Below, in pieces: positions 19,682 through 28,785 of a stretch of 64,000 nucleotides of DNA (within the stretch, counting starts at the first letter, position 1; every line of letters begins with the position of its first letter). Source of the stretch: Athripsodes cinereus (taxonomy: Eukaryota; Arthropoda; Insecta; Trichoptera; Leptoceridae); the NCBI GenBank assembly GCA_947579605.1, contig OX388314.1, positions 3,906,001 to 3,970,000 of the forward strand, given 5' to 3'. The position numbers and the translations under genes are program-made. The notes beneath the pieces are model-generated. The model saw only the letters and a list, made by a program, of their open reading frames with translations. It ran no database searches and was not told the origin of the DNA.

Positions 19682-20778
19682 TTTGAATACAACAATGAAT
19701 GACAGTACGTCCCACATATAAATATAAGTACATTCAGGAAGGGACAAAACTCATCCGTTACATTATTATTGTTCATCCTGAGTACATTTCTTCCTATTCT
19801 GTAAATATCTCTTGCATCACATGAACCAAACAAACATACTATAATATTCTTATAATTATTTTTCTTTTCAATATAACTTATTGTATACAATTTATCGATA
19901 TAGTTAATAGTATGCGTTACGATGAATAATATACAAATATAAAATAGCCTTAATATAAATAATTGAAACTGAAGTTTAGCATAGCCTAAATAACAATTCA
20001 CACCCAAACAACAAACTCTGTGAACGAGTAGCAGCACATAAAATACGAAAAATACACAACATATAGATAATGCAACTGTAAAGAGGGAGACAGTGATATA
20101 GCACTCAGCATTGGCGCATATGCACACACTACACAGGCGCTCCGCACAATATTGCACTACCGCGTGAGCAGTACAAAGTATACTTTCAATACTCCACTTA
20201 CATTCAGCACAATAATACATCACATTCACAGTTGCGCTCCGATAATCGACAGCAGGGAATGCAAAAGTAAAAACAATAAAACAAATATGATCCGCAATCA
20301 TTACATGCAGCCCAGAGTAAGACGTAGACTTCACAAATTGCACCAACCTCCAAACCATCAACATTAGATCTGGAAATCTCTGTACCCCTCTTCGTATATT
20401 TTTCTCCCTGTAGTGTTGATTTTTTACTCGAAACTTTTCAATACAGAAAGCATCACTGAAACTTTCGTGTCTCCCGCTGTTTAATAAGTATTCATAATTT
20501 AAACTAGTATTCAATATAATGTATGACAACCTTTCTATGGTTATTATCAAACTATTTATCGCTAAGCGAACATACATAATAGCGGTATCACTGTACTTTA
20601 GAAATTTAATTTCATTAGCCAGTAGTATGATACCTACATTTACAACAATTACAAAATTCTCACTCACAATTAGACAGTGATAACACTTTTTATAATAATT
20701 CATACAGGGTGTACTATTCAAAACCAACACTAATTCATATTTAAAGTATGATCCGAAAACCTGAAAACACTTTACTAG
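19678..20778 (-). CDS. In-frame extension of LINE ORF1 beyond a UGA stop (366 codons)
   Basis: From the codon after the ORF1 stop, the same frame runs 366 sense codons to a TGA at 19680-19678. The first ATG inside is at 20703, so reinitiation could instead give about 341 residues. I recognise no domain. The predicted protein is rich in Cys, Val, Ile, Leu and Tyr. It has at least two strongly hydrophobic stretches, around VALSICCVFFVFYVLLLV and FILRLFYICILFIV, and a weaker one near the N-terminus (FVIVVNVGIILLA). So it could be membrane-associated. The sense strand is T-rich here, which by itself raises hydrophobicity. Even so, so long a stop-free frame in AT-rich DNA argues for selection. Its TGA shares bases with the ORF2 ATG. 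Confidence 0.6.
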   Translation of the reverse strand, partial: LVKCFQVFGSYFKYELVLVLNSTPCMNYYKKCYHCLIVSENFVIVVNVGIILLANEIKFLKYSDTAIMYVRLAINSLIITIERLSYIILNTSLNYEYLLNSGRHESFSDAFCIEKFRVKNQHYREKNIRRGVQRFPDLMLMVWRLVQFVKSTSYSGLHVMIADHICFIVFTFAFPAVDYRSATVNVMYYCAECKWSIESILCTAHAVVQYCAERLCSVCICANAECYITVSLFTVALSICCVFFVFYVLLLVHRVCCLGVNCYLGYAKLQFQLFILRLFYICILFIVTHTINYIDKLYTISYIEKKNNYKNIIVCLFGSCDARDIYRIGRNVLRMNNNNVTDEFCPFLNVLIFICGTYCHSLLYSK

Positions 20779-20781
20779 TCA
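20776..20781 (-). promoter_or_regulatory. Candidate stop-codon readthrough site (UGA CUA G)
   Basis: The ORF1 stop TGA (20781-20779) is followed directly by CTAG. UGA-CUAG is an established leaky context, known from viral and animal readthrough genes. The next frame is open for 366 codons. I saw no strong stem-loop just downstream. Confidence 0.55.
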
Positions 20782-21957
20782 GTATTCAATCCTTTGGCGT
20801 GCACTAATCAATGCTCGTTTATACGATGTACACTCCTTTTTATTCAGTGCGCTATGTGTAATAGAGATATTAGACTTCAATTTGTCACTTAGTCTTCGAC
20901 AATTAGAGCAGACTGGTTGTTCATCCTTCCTATTGCAGTCCTCATATCGATGGTCACCTGCGCAGTGAGAGCAAACCGACGCTTTTGTCCGGCTGAAGCA
21001 TGTTTTGGATGTATGCCCGTGGGCCAGACAATGGTAACACTGTGCCACAGGATCGGAGTCCATTACCCGCAATCTTTGGTAGCCCACATAGACGTATTCC
21101 ATTCCAATCAGGCGGCGCCTCAACTCAGGGGATGTCTCGAGCAAAATATGGCTTTGATTTTCGGTTCTTTTTATTTTTATGACCCTTTTGATCTCCATTT
21201 CATCAGCACTCCTTTCTCTCAGCTCAAAATTTTGCTGAATAATATCAGCACACAAGTTCTCCATCTCATAGTCCGCTGCTATGTTTTTTATCAAAATGCA
21301 AGGCCTCCTCTTTTTTAGTAATGTTGCATTAAGTTTATCAATAAATTTTTCTTGAATAAGTTTTACAATCAACTGAGCATCGTTGAGCGTAGGACAAGAT
21401 ATCAATAATCCCTTCTCTTTCAATTTTCTAATGAAGCAGACTGCAATTCCCAAGGGGGCCAGTTTCAATCTTTGTTTTAATACTTTTTCAATGCCCTCAG
21501 GGGACAAGTCCCCTTTAACAGATGATACAATCAAAGAGTACCTTTTGTCCATAATCTGTAGATTTCTTGCCTGTCCGACACTCTCAGGTGGTCGTCCCTC
21601 ACCACACACAGCATTCTTTACCTGTCCAATATCCTTTGCCATTTCCCTGACAATTGGACCGATGCACTCATTCTGATTCCTCTCTTCGTTGTCTGAGCAT
21701 AAATCGGCCATCATTGTGTATATTTCTTCCATACTATCAAAGACCTTCTCCTTATTTAATGCTGACAATTTTCCTTTGCCATCAGTTAGCGTTAATTTTA
21801 TATTGTCTATGATGTCCCTTGTTCTTGTCAGTGCCTCTGTCCGTGTCAGGGTCATGTCAGCGAAAGATACACCACTCTGCTGGAGGTCTGTGTCTGCCGT
21901 AGATCCAGTTTTTGGGGATCTGGATGTGATCATGGATTTTTCAAACGGTCCAGACAT
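20779..21957 (-). CDS. LINE ORF1: gag-like RNA-binding protein with CCHC knuckles
   Basis: The product has 392 residues from the ATG at 21957-21955, the first ATG in the frame (the frame is open upstream but only with non-ATG codons). It should bind element RNA and act as a nucleic-acid chaperone. Residues about 60-120 look helical and charged. A central region around RYSLIVSSVKG and LIVKLIQEKF resembles an RRM-like fold. The C-terminus carries knuckles from about 307: CYHCLAHGHTSKTC (CX2CX4HX4C), CSHCAGDHRYEDC (CX2CX3HX4C), and a third that is stretched (CSNC...H...C, ending near 376). This is the ORF1 layout of Jockey, I and R1 group LINEs. It ends in TGA with a leaky context. Confidence 0.88.
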   Translation of the reverse strand: MSGPFEKSMITSRSPKTGSTADTDLQQSGVSFADMTLTRTEALTRTRDIIDNIKLTLTDGKGKLSALNKEKVFDSMEEIYTMMADLCSDNEERNQNECIGPIVREMAKDIGQVKNAVCGEGRPPESVGQARNLQIMDKRYSLIVSSVKGDLSPEGIEKVLKQRLKLAPLGIAVCFIRKLKEKGLLISCPTLNDAQLIVKLIQEKFIDKLNATLLKKRRPCILIKNIAADYEMENLCADIIQQNFELRERSADEMEIKRVIKIKRTENQSHILLETSPELRRRLIGMEYVYVGYQRLRVMDSDPVAQCYHCLAHGHTSKTCFSRTKASVCSHCAGDHRYEDCNRKDEQPVCSNCRRLSDKLKSNISITHSALNKKECTSYKRALISARQRIEY

Positions 21958-22190
21958 CTCAAGAAATACCCTGTATATGGCCCGACTAATCACTTGACAC
22001 AATCAAGAAACTTTTAGAGCACAATTTAATTGAGGACACAAACAGTTTATGTATAAAAAATGTGTAATCATTCACTGCACTTCAATAAATTTGTATTTAT
22101 TCACTCGAGTTTAAAAGTAATCACAAGTTTCTGCAGATATTTATATTTTTTTCACGGAGCTATTTTCTCACAGCTGTCAATCGTATTGTT
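21958..22190 (-). promoter_or_regulatory. LINE 5' UTR, presumed internal promoter region
   Basis: Non-coding sequence between the ORF1 ATG and the estimated 5' end. Jockey-group elements usually carry an internal promoter here, but no specific element could be identified. The GCTGTGAGAAAATAGCTCCG word near 22160-22180 (minus strand) is the likely 5' terminus. Confidence 0.3.
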
Positions 22191-22700
22191 GCAGTAGTTA
22201 TATTCAGTTAATATAAAAATATAATTTCAAGTATAATAATCTAATAAATTCTAATTACATAATACATGCAATTTCATATTATATCCTAACATTAACATGA
22301 AAACTTCATGAACAAAATATCACCCTATTTATTATCTTTTATCGCCCTTAACATTAAAACATCGCCCATATAAAATATTATTTTTATTTTTATTATCCCA
22401 CCGATGTCACTGTTGCTGTATCACGTTTGACAACAAAGGCCCATCACTGAGATGGACAATACGTCAATATTTCATCTCGTAACAATGGGAAAATAAGAAT
22501 ATTATTATTATACTAACAATGCAAAATAAATGTTATACATTTTCCTTGTGATAAACCTTGAAAGCATTTTTTCTATGTTAGACGGAAAACACAATGAAAA
22601 AATACTTGTACATATTGGATGTAATATTTGAGAAGTTATGATCATATTATATCATACTAATATTTTATTATTAAATTTTACATTGATAACTTGACTTAAT
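22191..22700. other. Intergenic, nothing recognised
   Basis: AT-rich. No gene or clear repeat. Confidence 0.45.
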
Positions 22701-22702
22701 TT

Positions 22703-23115
22703 TGCTCTTCAACGAAAGCACAAGGCAGAAACAAGCCTCCTCCATTCAGGGTGTCTTTGTGCCAATTGAGTCACCTCTTCCCACGACATTCCTAGCGTTC
22801 TATGCCGTTGTCATAGGAACATTGTACTGTGAGAGGGGAACGTCCGAGGTGTCGGTACCCTTGTGGACGAAAGAGCACTCCTCTTTTGGCAAACTATCAT
22901 TGTACATACATTCTCAAAATTTACCAACCAGGACCATCGCGTCTCTTCTGTATCACAGAAACTACATATTTTTGCTGAGTGTGTCGACGCTCAGTATCAT
23001 TTGTAACATGCTCATACTCGTACCACCTAGCATCCAGAATCCTTCTGAGACGCTTATTTTCGTATCTTCCGCTCTTGAGCCTTGGTTAGGTGCCAAAACT
23101 CACAGCTTTATAGAA
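22703..23115 (-). pseudogene. Decayed RTE-like LINE ORF2 C-terminus
   Basis: On the minus strand it is homologous to 25795-26345. Remnants of LTKAQERKI, of HVTNDA (corrupted) and of GMSWEEVTQLAQR..EWRRLVSALCF are legible but broken by several stops and frameshifts. A plus-strand open frame across it is an antisense shadow. Confidence 0.75.
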
Positions 23116-23224
23116 GGATTGACATAATACAGCTTTAAGACACTAACATATTATTGTAACTTTGTATTAACATATGTTCCATGTAGCACCCGACAAAGAA
23201 TTGTTTCTCCCTCTCATTTTCGTT

Positions 23225-23280
23225 CTCTCAGAAACTTATGGATAAGAGTGGGACATCAATTCTTTGGCGGTTGCACTACG
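23225..23280 (-). repeat. Family A dispersed repeat, terminal scrap
   Basis: TTATGGATAAGAGTGGGACATC..ATTCTTTGGCGG parallels the TTATGGAGAAGAGTGGGAGACC..ATTCTTTACCGGG end of the full copy at 36866-37105. Confidence 0.4.
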
Positions 23281-23475
23281 AAAAATATTAATGTTACACA
23301 CAAAATAAAATACCTAACCAAATAAATAAAAGTAAATGATTTCGTTTTCATTATATTTAATAGTAAATAAAATCCTACTGGGTCCCCCGCCCACTGACGT
23401 GGTAGGATCGTAGATGCCAACACTGGCATAGTTATATTAGAATAGAGAGAGTCCAAATATTAAAAAAATCTTCAC

Positions 23476-23522
23476 CTAAACGGATAAATAGGAGTCCTTG
23501 GACTCCTGAAATATCCGAGAAA
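23476..23522 (+). repeat. R1-like LINE 3'-UTR scrap
   Basis: GATAAATAGGAGTCC..ACTCCTGAAATATCCG matches the 3'-UTR block seen at 12716-12762 and 49331-49368. Confidence 0.45.
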
Positions 23523-24035
23523 TAAAGATATTTCAACATTATTTAATAGTAAAATCACAAGACGGACAACAACTACAAATTTAAGTGCAGATGAGAAGGT
23601 CAATCGTTCAGAGGTCGGCTATCGTCCAACAACATGCGCCACAATTAATTAGAAATACAGGTAACATTCCGATTTTGTTAACATGCCAACAAATACACAG
23701 TCTCTCTTACGTATTCATTAACAAATATTCAAATTAACAAAATTAAGTAAAAATATGTAGATAACCTTTGATATACGGGTCAATATTTTGCAAGCGATAA
23801 TGGTTTTAAATTAACAATCAATACAATTTTCGCAATAGCAGTTTAATCAATAAATTAGTTCTACATAATAATGTTTTCTTTAACGTTTTATCAATCCATG
23901 AATATTTATAACATAATCTTTATAGACAATTCAAATAGAGCTATTCCCAAACTCAGTATGTTACATTGTGGGTACTAACGCGACGATACAAAAATATGCA
24001 TTAATCACTTGTACAAGTAACACCCAGACCTCATA
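23523..24035. other. Intergenic, nothing recognised
   Basis: No supported gene. Confidence 0.45.
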
Positions 24036-24039
24036 ACAC

Positions 24040-24200
24040 CAGACATTGAAGATCTCACACCCCAATATCTCAGGACATTGACTCCTATTTATCAGCACAT
24101 TCACCCCAAAATTATCTTCACGGGCGGACCATTGGGCAAGTCTGAAGAGCTGGCCGCCCAAAACCGCCATCACGAGAATCTTTTATACTCTCTCTTGAAT
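24040..24200 (-). repeat. R1-like LINE 3'-UTR fragment
   Basis: Read on the minus strand, it shows AAAAGATTCTCGTGATGGCG, then GGCGGCCAGC..TCAG, and GATAAATAGGAGTC..TCCTGAGATAT. These come in the same order as in the copy at 49225-49370. Confidence 0.55.
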
Positions 24201-24312
24201 GTCCCTTTTGGAAACAACATAATTTTTCATTTTGTCCTGGCCGGAAATTGAACTCGGGACCTCGCAATTCAAAGGCAAGAGATTGCCTCCATTCCACACC
24301 AGCCGCCACCTT
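24190..24312 (-). repeat. tRNA-derived SINE fragment
   Basis: The minus strand carries a box-A-like GGCGGCTGGTGTGGAATGG. A box B with flanks follows: GAGGTCCCGAGTTCAATTTC then CGGCC. That is the pol III promoter layout of a tRNA-derived SINE head. The tRNA species cannot be assigned and the tail is unclear. Confidence 0.5.
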
Positions 24313-24440
24313 TATAATATACATTACTGTTTTTATTTTCAACTGTTGCATTTTAATTATGATCTATGTATGTTGATACACACGTTATCATTATTGCATG
24401 ATGCTGTTATTGTACAGTTTATATTCCAGGTAGATCACAA

Positions 24441-24513
24441 GCCTCGGTGGCGCAGTAGGCAGCGCGTAAGTCTCATAATCTTAAGGTCGTGAGTTCGATC
24501 CTCACCCGGGGCA
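24441..24513 (+). tRNA. tRNA-Met(CAU), elongator type
   Basis: The 73-nt sequence folds into a full cloverleaf. The acceptor stem GCCTCGG pairs with CCGGGGC (one G-U), with discriminator A. The D arm is GCGC..GCGC, the anticodon loop reads CTCATAA with CAT as anticodon, and the T arm contains GTTCGATCC. The box A (TGGCGCAGTAGG) and box B (GGTTCGA-type) promoters are internal. The T run starting at 24514, interrupted by one C, can serve as pol III terminator. The first pair is G-C, which fits the elongator. It is the only confident host gene in the window. Confidence 0.95.
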
Positions 24514-25415
24514 TTTCTTTTTATTTTTATTTTATTCAATTCACGGGCATATCAAATACTTCAATACTACTTTATACTATAATATATACTTTATACTACA
24601 AACAACTTGATTCAAGAAATATACATACATATAAAACAGGGACAATTTATTACCAATGTGGATAAAATATTGTTGCAACCTCACTCGGTTGCCCTGTATG
24701 GAAGCAAATAGAAAACAATAAGAGCAAAATTAGACACAAAGATGTGCCCTATTACAGGCAGTTTTTTCAAACCAAGACACTCTTACACCATATTCAAATT
24801 GAACAATTTTTTTTATTTATTTATATTTCAATTAATACTCTCACAAGCGATAAAGCTTGCTGGTTGTCTGTACGTAATTAATATACAGGTTGTCATTTCT
24901 GTGCTTTAAAAGATATAAGATATTCCGAAGGAGTTTGTTTATAGCAGAATCAAAAATATTCAATAATTTATTCCCGACACTTATTTTCTTCTATGGGGTT
25001 CACTTTTAATCCAGGAATTCATTGTTATCAGTTAATATACCGCATCAAATAATAAAAAATCGTTAAAAATATTGATATTTAATTAAACTGCAATAAAAAC
25101 TGTTAAAAATGGATTTTAATTAAAGATATATTCGTATTTATAATTAATACAGGAAGCATCAAAGTGTGTCAGTGTCTTTAAAACGTCCTCATATCGTGAA
25201 GTACAAATGTATGTAAAATTAATATTATGATAAAAATATTTCCTATCTATTTATCTGTAAATCTATCCAAGGGCGCACCAATGATTTTCACAAGAAAAGG
25301 GGAAAGTCACTAAAAATTAAACTTGACAACTTTCACTATATATATTTTTTTTTAATTTAAGAAAGTACCCAACTTTTTAGGAATTTCCTCCCCCATCGTC
25401 AAATTTTTATTTTGG
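24514..25415. other. Intergenic after the tRNA
   Basis: No supported gene. A weak, very diverged family A trace may lie near 24825-24905 (GCTTGCTGGTTGTCTGTACG). Confidence 0.4.
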
Positions 25416-25417
25416 TT

Positions 25418-25676
25418 TAGAAAAGAATTGATTTCCCACTCTTTTCCGTAAGTTTTCGAGTATCCTGTGACAAGTATTCGAAGACAGGTGATGGAAAAAA
25501 AATAGAGACATTATACATCTTTAATTTTGCGATGAGGTTTGCCATTCATCCTGAATGTCTTAATTTTATAATTTTATATGGAGGGGGCCGCTTACATATT
25601 TTATAATGCGTACAGCTGGTCTGCTGGCTACCTCACTAGTGAGATATACCGTGATGCTATAGATTAGTAGTAGTAT
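25418..25676 (+). repeat. Family A dispersed repeat, nearly complete
   Basis: It carries GATTTCCCACTCTT, TTTTCGAGTATCCTGT, GACAGGTG, CATCCTGAATGTCTTAA, CAGCTGGTCTGCTGGCTACC and ATATACCGTGATGCTATAG. It ends in TTAGTAGTAGTA, the characteristic tail. Confidence 0.8.
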
Positions 25677-25794
25677 TGTGGTTTCGAAAAATTTGACCAC
25701 CTCAACATTATTGTACAAGAATTTTGCAACCATCTTATATAATATGTTCGGTTCAACTTTTAATAGGAGAGGACAGTTTGCCAACTTGATACCA

Positions 25795-26345
25795 ATTTCT
25801 CATCATCATCATCGCCCTCAACGCTCCTCTCGGAAGCACAGGGCAGAAACCAGCCTCCTCCATTCAGAGCGTCTCTGTGCCAATTGCGTCACCTCTTCCC
25901 ACGACATTCCTTGTGCTCTGATATCGTTGTCATAGGAACGGTGTATTGTGAAAGAGGGACGCCCGGGCCTACGGAACCCCTGCGGACGGAAGAACAGTGC
26001 TCTTTTTTGCCAACTATCATTGGGCATTCTCAAAACATGTCCCAGCCAGGACCATCGTCTCTCTTGTATTACGGAGATTACAGGTCTCTGCTGGGTGCGC
26101 CGGCGCACAGCATCATTTGTAACATGTTCATTCCATCTGACATCCAAAATCCTTCTAAGACACTTGTTTTCAAAGCTTAGTATCTTCCGCTCTTGAGCCT
26201 TGGTTAAGTGCCAAGACTCGCAGCCATATAGAAGGATTGGGATGATGCACGCATTGAACAAGCGACATTTTGTCCTGATGCTGAGTCCAGACGCCTGCGC
26301 CTTCCAAACTTTGTTCAATTTCTCATACTTTTCATAAACTTTATT
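25795..26345 (-). pseudogene. 5'-truncated RTE-like LINE, ORF2 C-terminus still open
   Basis: On the minus strand an open frame reads from about 26345 to 25818, with no ATG of its own, so it is a truncated tail rather than a gene. It shows the post-RT segment typical of RTE-like LINEs: CIIPILLYGCESWHLTKAQE, FENKCLRRILDVRWNEHVTN, RRWSWLGHVLRM, GRPSFTIHRSYDND and EWRRLVSALCF. The element ends in a (GAT)n tract, on the plus strand ATCATCATCATC at about 25801. Related copies are at 22703-23115 and 57466-57912. Confidence 0.85.
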
Positions 26346-26720
26346 AAGTACTAATTTATAGTACTTTTCTACTAGATCTTAAGGGGAGGGCAACATCTCC
26401 AGTTTGCCTCTTCTAGCTGCACCAATGGATATATCTATTAAAATGCATATCTATGTACGACTATGGAGGCCTATGCAAACAGCGGAAGACATAAAAGACC
26501 TCTTGGATTGTACTCTAGCATAGTAATATGTGATAATTAAATTTAATTAAGGTTTCTATTCACTTAAAATACGGGTTCGTTGTTCTAGCATTGATGATAA
26601 AGGCGTATTGTTTCTTTATTGTTGAACCTTTTGCTTTGTATATTATGTTCTCTAAAAGCCATTGAAGTACTTGCTTGTATATGGACCTTTTTTTATCTAT
26701 CTCTATATATCTGTCTATTT
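26346..26720. other. Intergenic, nothing recognised
   Basis: No supported gene or repeat. Confidence 0.4.
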
Positions 26721-26721
26721 A

Positions 26722-26815
26722 TACCATCATGGCATATCCCGCAAGTGGTGAAGCTATTGGACAAACTGCATGTAATTAATGTACAAGTTGACCTCTCCAT
26801 GCTGATAATGTGAGA
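26722..26815 (-). repeat. Family A dispersed repeat, tail-proximal fragment
   Basis: TACCATCATGGCATATCCC, GCAAGTGG, GCATGTAATTAATGTACAAG and CTCTCCATGC match the (TAG)n-proximal half, diverged. Confidence 0.6.
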
Positions 26816-26881
26816 TATATAAAAAGAATGACAAATTTATTCACCGATGAATTGACATTTATGTGTTAAAAGTATGTCCTG

Positions 26882-27083
26882 CAGGGCTACTCTTGACACA
26901 ATCTAAATACGATCTTAATCTAATCTTGATCTTGATCATACGACGCAAGAAGGGACTATGCTCAAAAACACCGCGCTACCGCTACCGCGCGATTGGTATG
27001 CGCGTATTTTTTGCCAATAGTCACTTCGCGCGTCGTATGATTAAGATTAAGATCGTGTTTAGATTTTGTCGAGAGTAACCCTG
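26882..27083. mobile_element. MITE with long inverted terminal repeats, complete
   Basis: The 202-bp element starts CAGGGCTACTCTTGACACAA and ends with the near-complement CAAAATCT..GAGAGTAACCCTG orientation-reversed (TTGTCGAGAGTAACCCTG). The arms match imperfectly for about 70 bp, including CATACGACGC. The GC-rich centre contains CGCTACCGCTACCGCGCG. A truncated sister copy is at 15402-15566. CAGGG termini suggest a hAT-like ancestor, but no convincing target duplication is visible. Confidence 0.82.
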
Positions 27084-27175
27084 CTAGTTTTCCTACTACT
27101 ACTAGATAATAATATATCTACTACTACCTAAATCACTCGCAAACAAGTGGATGGTCTTGGGAAGAATAGAATAGA

Positions 27176-27415
27176 ATACTACTACTATTCCATCACGGCG
27201 TATTCCTCAAATGGGGTAGCGAGCAGATCAGCCGCATACAATAAGCATACAAGCTGTCCTCTCCATGCTAACAAAAAATAAGGTATTCAGGATAGGTGGC
27301 AAAATTTATCACTGAGTTCAAGATGTAAAATGTCTTAACTTTTATTTTACTTTACTCGAAAAGTTTTGGGAAAAAGGAGAGTCCAAGTCTTTGCTGGATG
27401 GTCCACGGAATTAAG
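27176..27415 (-). repeat. Family A dispersed repeat, full length
   Basis: It starts with the tail ACTACTACTATTCCATCACGG. GGGGTAGCGAGCAGATCAGC, CAAGCTGTCCTCTCCATGC and ATGTAAAATGTCTTAAC follow. It closes with GGTCCACGGAAT, the inverse of the CCGTGG start. Confidence 0.8.
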
Positions 27416-27546
27416 TTATTTTAGGATTTACTTCAACTAATAATTAATATCCCTCTTTCACAATATACCGTTTTTATATCAAGGATCCATACTTACATAT
27501 TACATACATATATAATATATTTCAAGGATCTCAAAGAAATAAGATT

Positions 27547-27658
27547 TTTTTTTTTAAAAAAGATATATCTGGGTTTTTGTTATAAACCCAAATACAACCT
27601 TATACACCTTTCACAGTAAGCTACTAAAAGCTTGTGTCGTGAAAGGGGAGTTTGCCGT
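27547..27658 (-). repeat. tRNA-derived SINE-1, tail part only
   Basis: The minus strand has the SINE-1 body (AACTCCCCTTTCACGACACA, then AGCTTTTAGTAGCTTACTG, and a TTGTATTTGGGTTTATAAC block) and an A-rich tail. The tRNA-like head present in the copies near 57 kb is missing. Confidence 0.8.
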
Positions 27659-28015
27659 GAATGAATAACATATTTTCAGTGCATAATGTCTCTTAATTAC
27701 AAAAATGTTCGATATGCATAAATGAAATGACCGCAAAGAAAAATATAATAATGAAAGTTTATAACGGTGTACCTAGTTAGTACTAGAAGGTACAAATATA
27801 AAATGTCTGTAGATATATGATTGTACTTGTATTTATGTATGAATAAAAAGCGGATTTATGTGACATTAATAATTCTCAGTGTAATTGTCACAGAAAATGT
27901 TAGCACGTATTTCTGTACACACTATGTGTAAGTATACACATACAGGGTTGTTAAAAAGTTATTACACTATGTACATACTTGATAAAAAGAGACCGGATCG
28001 GTTAAAGAGGGGAGA
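27659..28015. other. Intergenic, nothing recognised
   Basis: No supported gene or repeat. Confidence 0.4.
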
Positions 28016-28017
28016 AT

Positions 28018-28260
28018 TTGAATCTTCTTTCTTCTTCCTATCTCTGCCCCAACTTATTGCCGCTGAAGACTGTTGGGGTCGGCTCTTCTCGTTCTGAGGT
28101 TGTATATCTTTCTGTTCGCTGTCATTTTTATTCAGGCTATTTCTCTACAGAATTCTATTACATTATGTCATCCAGGTATTCTTTGGTCTCCATCATGATG
28201 GATGTCGAGGGAGATTTATTGATGTTACTTTGTTTACGATGTCTTCAGGGGGAGTTTGAA
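28018..28260. repeat. Probable dispersed-repeat fragment
   Basis: The phrase CTGCCCCAACTTATTGCCGC and TGTTGGGGTCGGCTCTTCTC resembles a motif I associate with dispersed repeats in insect genomes. No second copy is in this window. The open frame across it is not convincing. Confidence 0.25.
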
Positions 28261-28655
28261 TGAAGGGACCTAACATCACACACAAATCTTAGGAGAAGAT
28301 GCAGACATTATTTGACTGGTTGTGCTTTTGCGGGTGCCGATGCATGGTGCTTGTCTCCTTACTTGTTAGAACACGCATGCGCACCCGCGTAGTATCTTTG
28401 GTTAATGTTCCGTTTTTTTTATTTTATTTTCTCATTTTATTATATGAATTATATCTTGTGATATTAGATTTTAGTTTTAATACTATTTTATTTTCTTTGT
28501 AAACAAAGTATCGCTTATAAGATTACAAAGAAATATATTTATATCAATTAAATAAATGTAACAAAGAATTACTTACAACTAGGTTATTTATGTGAAAAAT
28601 GAAAAAAAAATATCACCATTTGCAATATTAAAAAGTTAAAACTGGGATAAAGTGA
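28261..28655. other. Intergenic, nothing recognised
   Basis: AT-rich. No supported gene. Confidence 0.4.
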
Positions 28656-28659
28656 CTAT

Positions 28660-28785
28660 TTTTTATTTACTTTATTTACTTTTTATTCTTTATTGGATAA
28701 TGGTTACGACAACAGTCAATTCAAAGTATAAAAAAATTATCAGTTCTATAATTTAATTCACAGAGGGCGAGCTTATCGCAATGTT
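28660..28785 (-). repeat. LINE 3'-end fragment (family T)
   Basis: The minus strand reads GCGATAAGCTCGCCCTCTGTG, then an AT-rich stretch ending in TAAAGAATAAAAAG. The same GCGATAAACTCGCCC hallmark recurs at 33005-33065 and 36001-36190. Related GCGATAA..GCC words are, as far as I recall, common at insect LINE 3' ends. Confidence 0.45.

Larger units (their letters stand above)
16375..22190 (-). mobile_element. Apparently full-length Jockey-group-like LINE with long A tail
   Basis: On the minus strand the order is: about 230 bp of 5' UTR, ORF1 with zinc knuckles, a long in-frame extension, ORF2 with endonuclease and RT, a 210-bp 3' UTR, and an A tail. The tail appears on the plus strand as T runs at 16375-16442, including 52 uninterrupted T. 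ORF2 has no RNase H domain. Zinc-knuckle ORF1 plus EN-RT ORF2 and an A tail fit the Jockey group broadly; the exact clade is unassigned. I could not identify a target-site duplication, so the 5' end (about 22190) is an estimate. Confidence 0.85.

Noticed and set aside
19682..19747. Upstream start for LINE ORF2 at 19747
   Set aside because: The codon there is not ATG and the stretch overlaps the extension frame. The ATG at 19681 is the first plausible start and gives the ATGA overlap.
20703..20730. Treating the LINE middle frame as an independent ORF starting at 20730
   Set aside because: 20730 is a GTG. The frame is continuous with ORF1 apart from the TGA, so an extension is the simpler description. 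The ATG at 20703 is kept as an alternative.
22702..23127. 141-residue plus-strand frame
   Set aside because: It is the antisense of a decayed RTE-like LINE end, shown by homology with 25795-26345.
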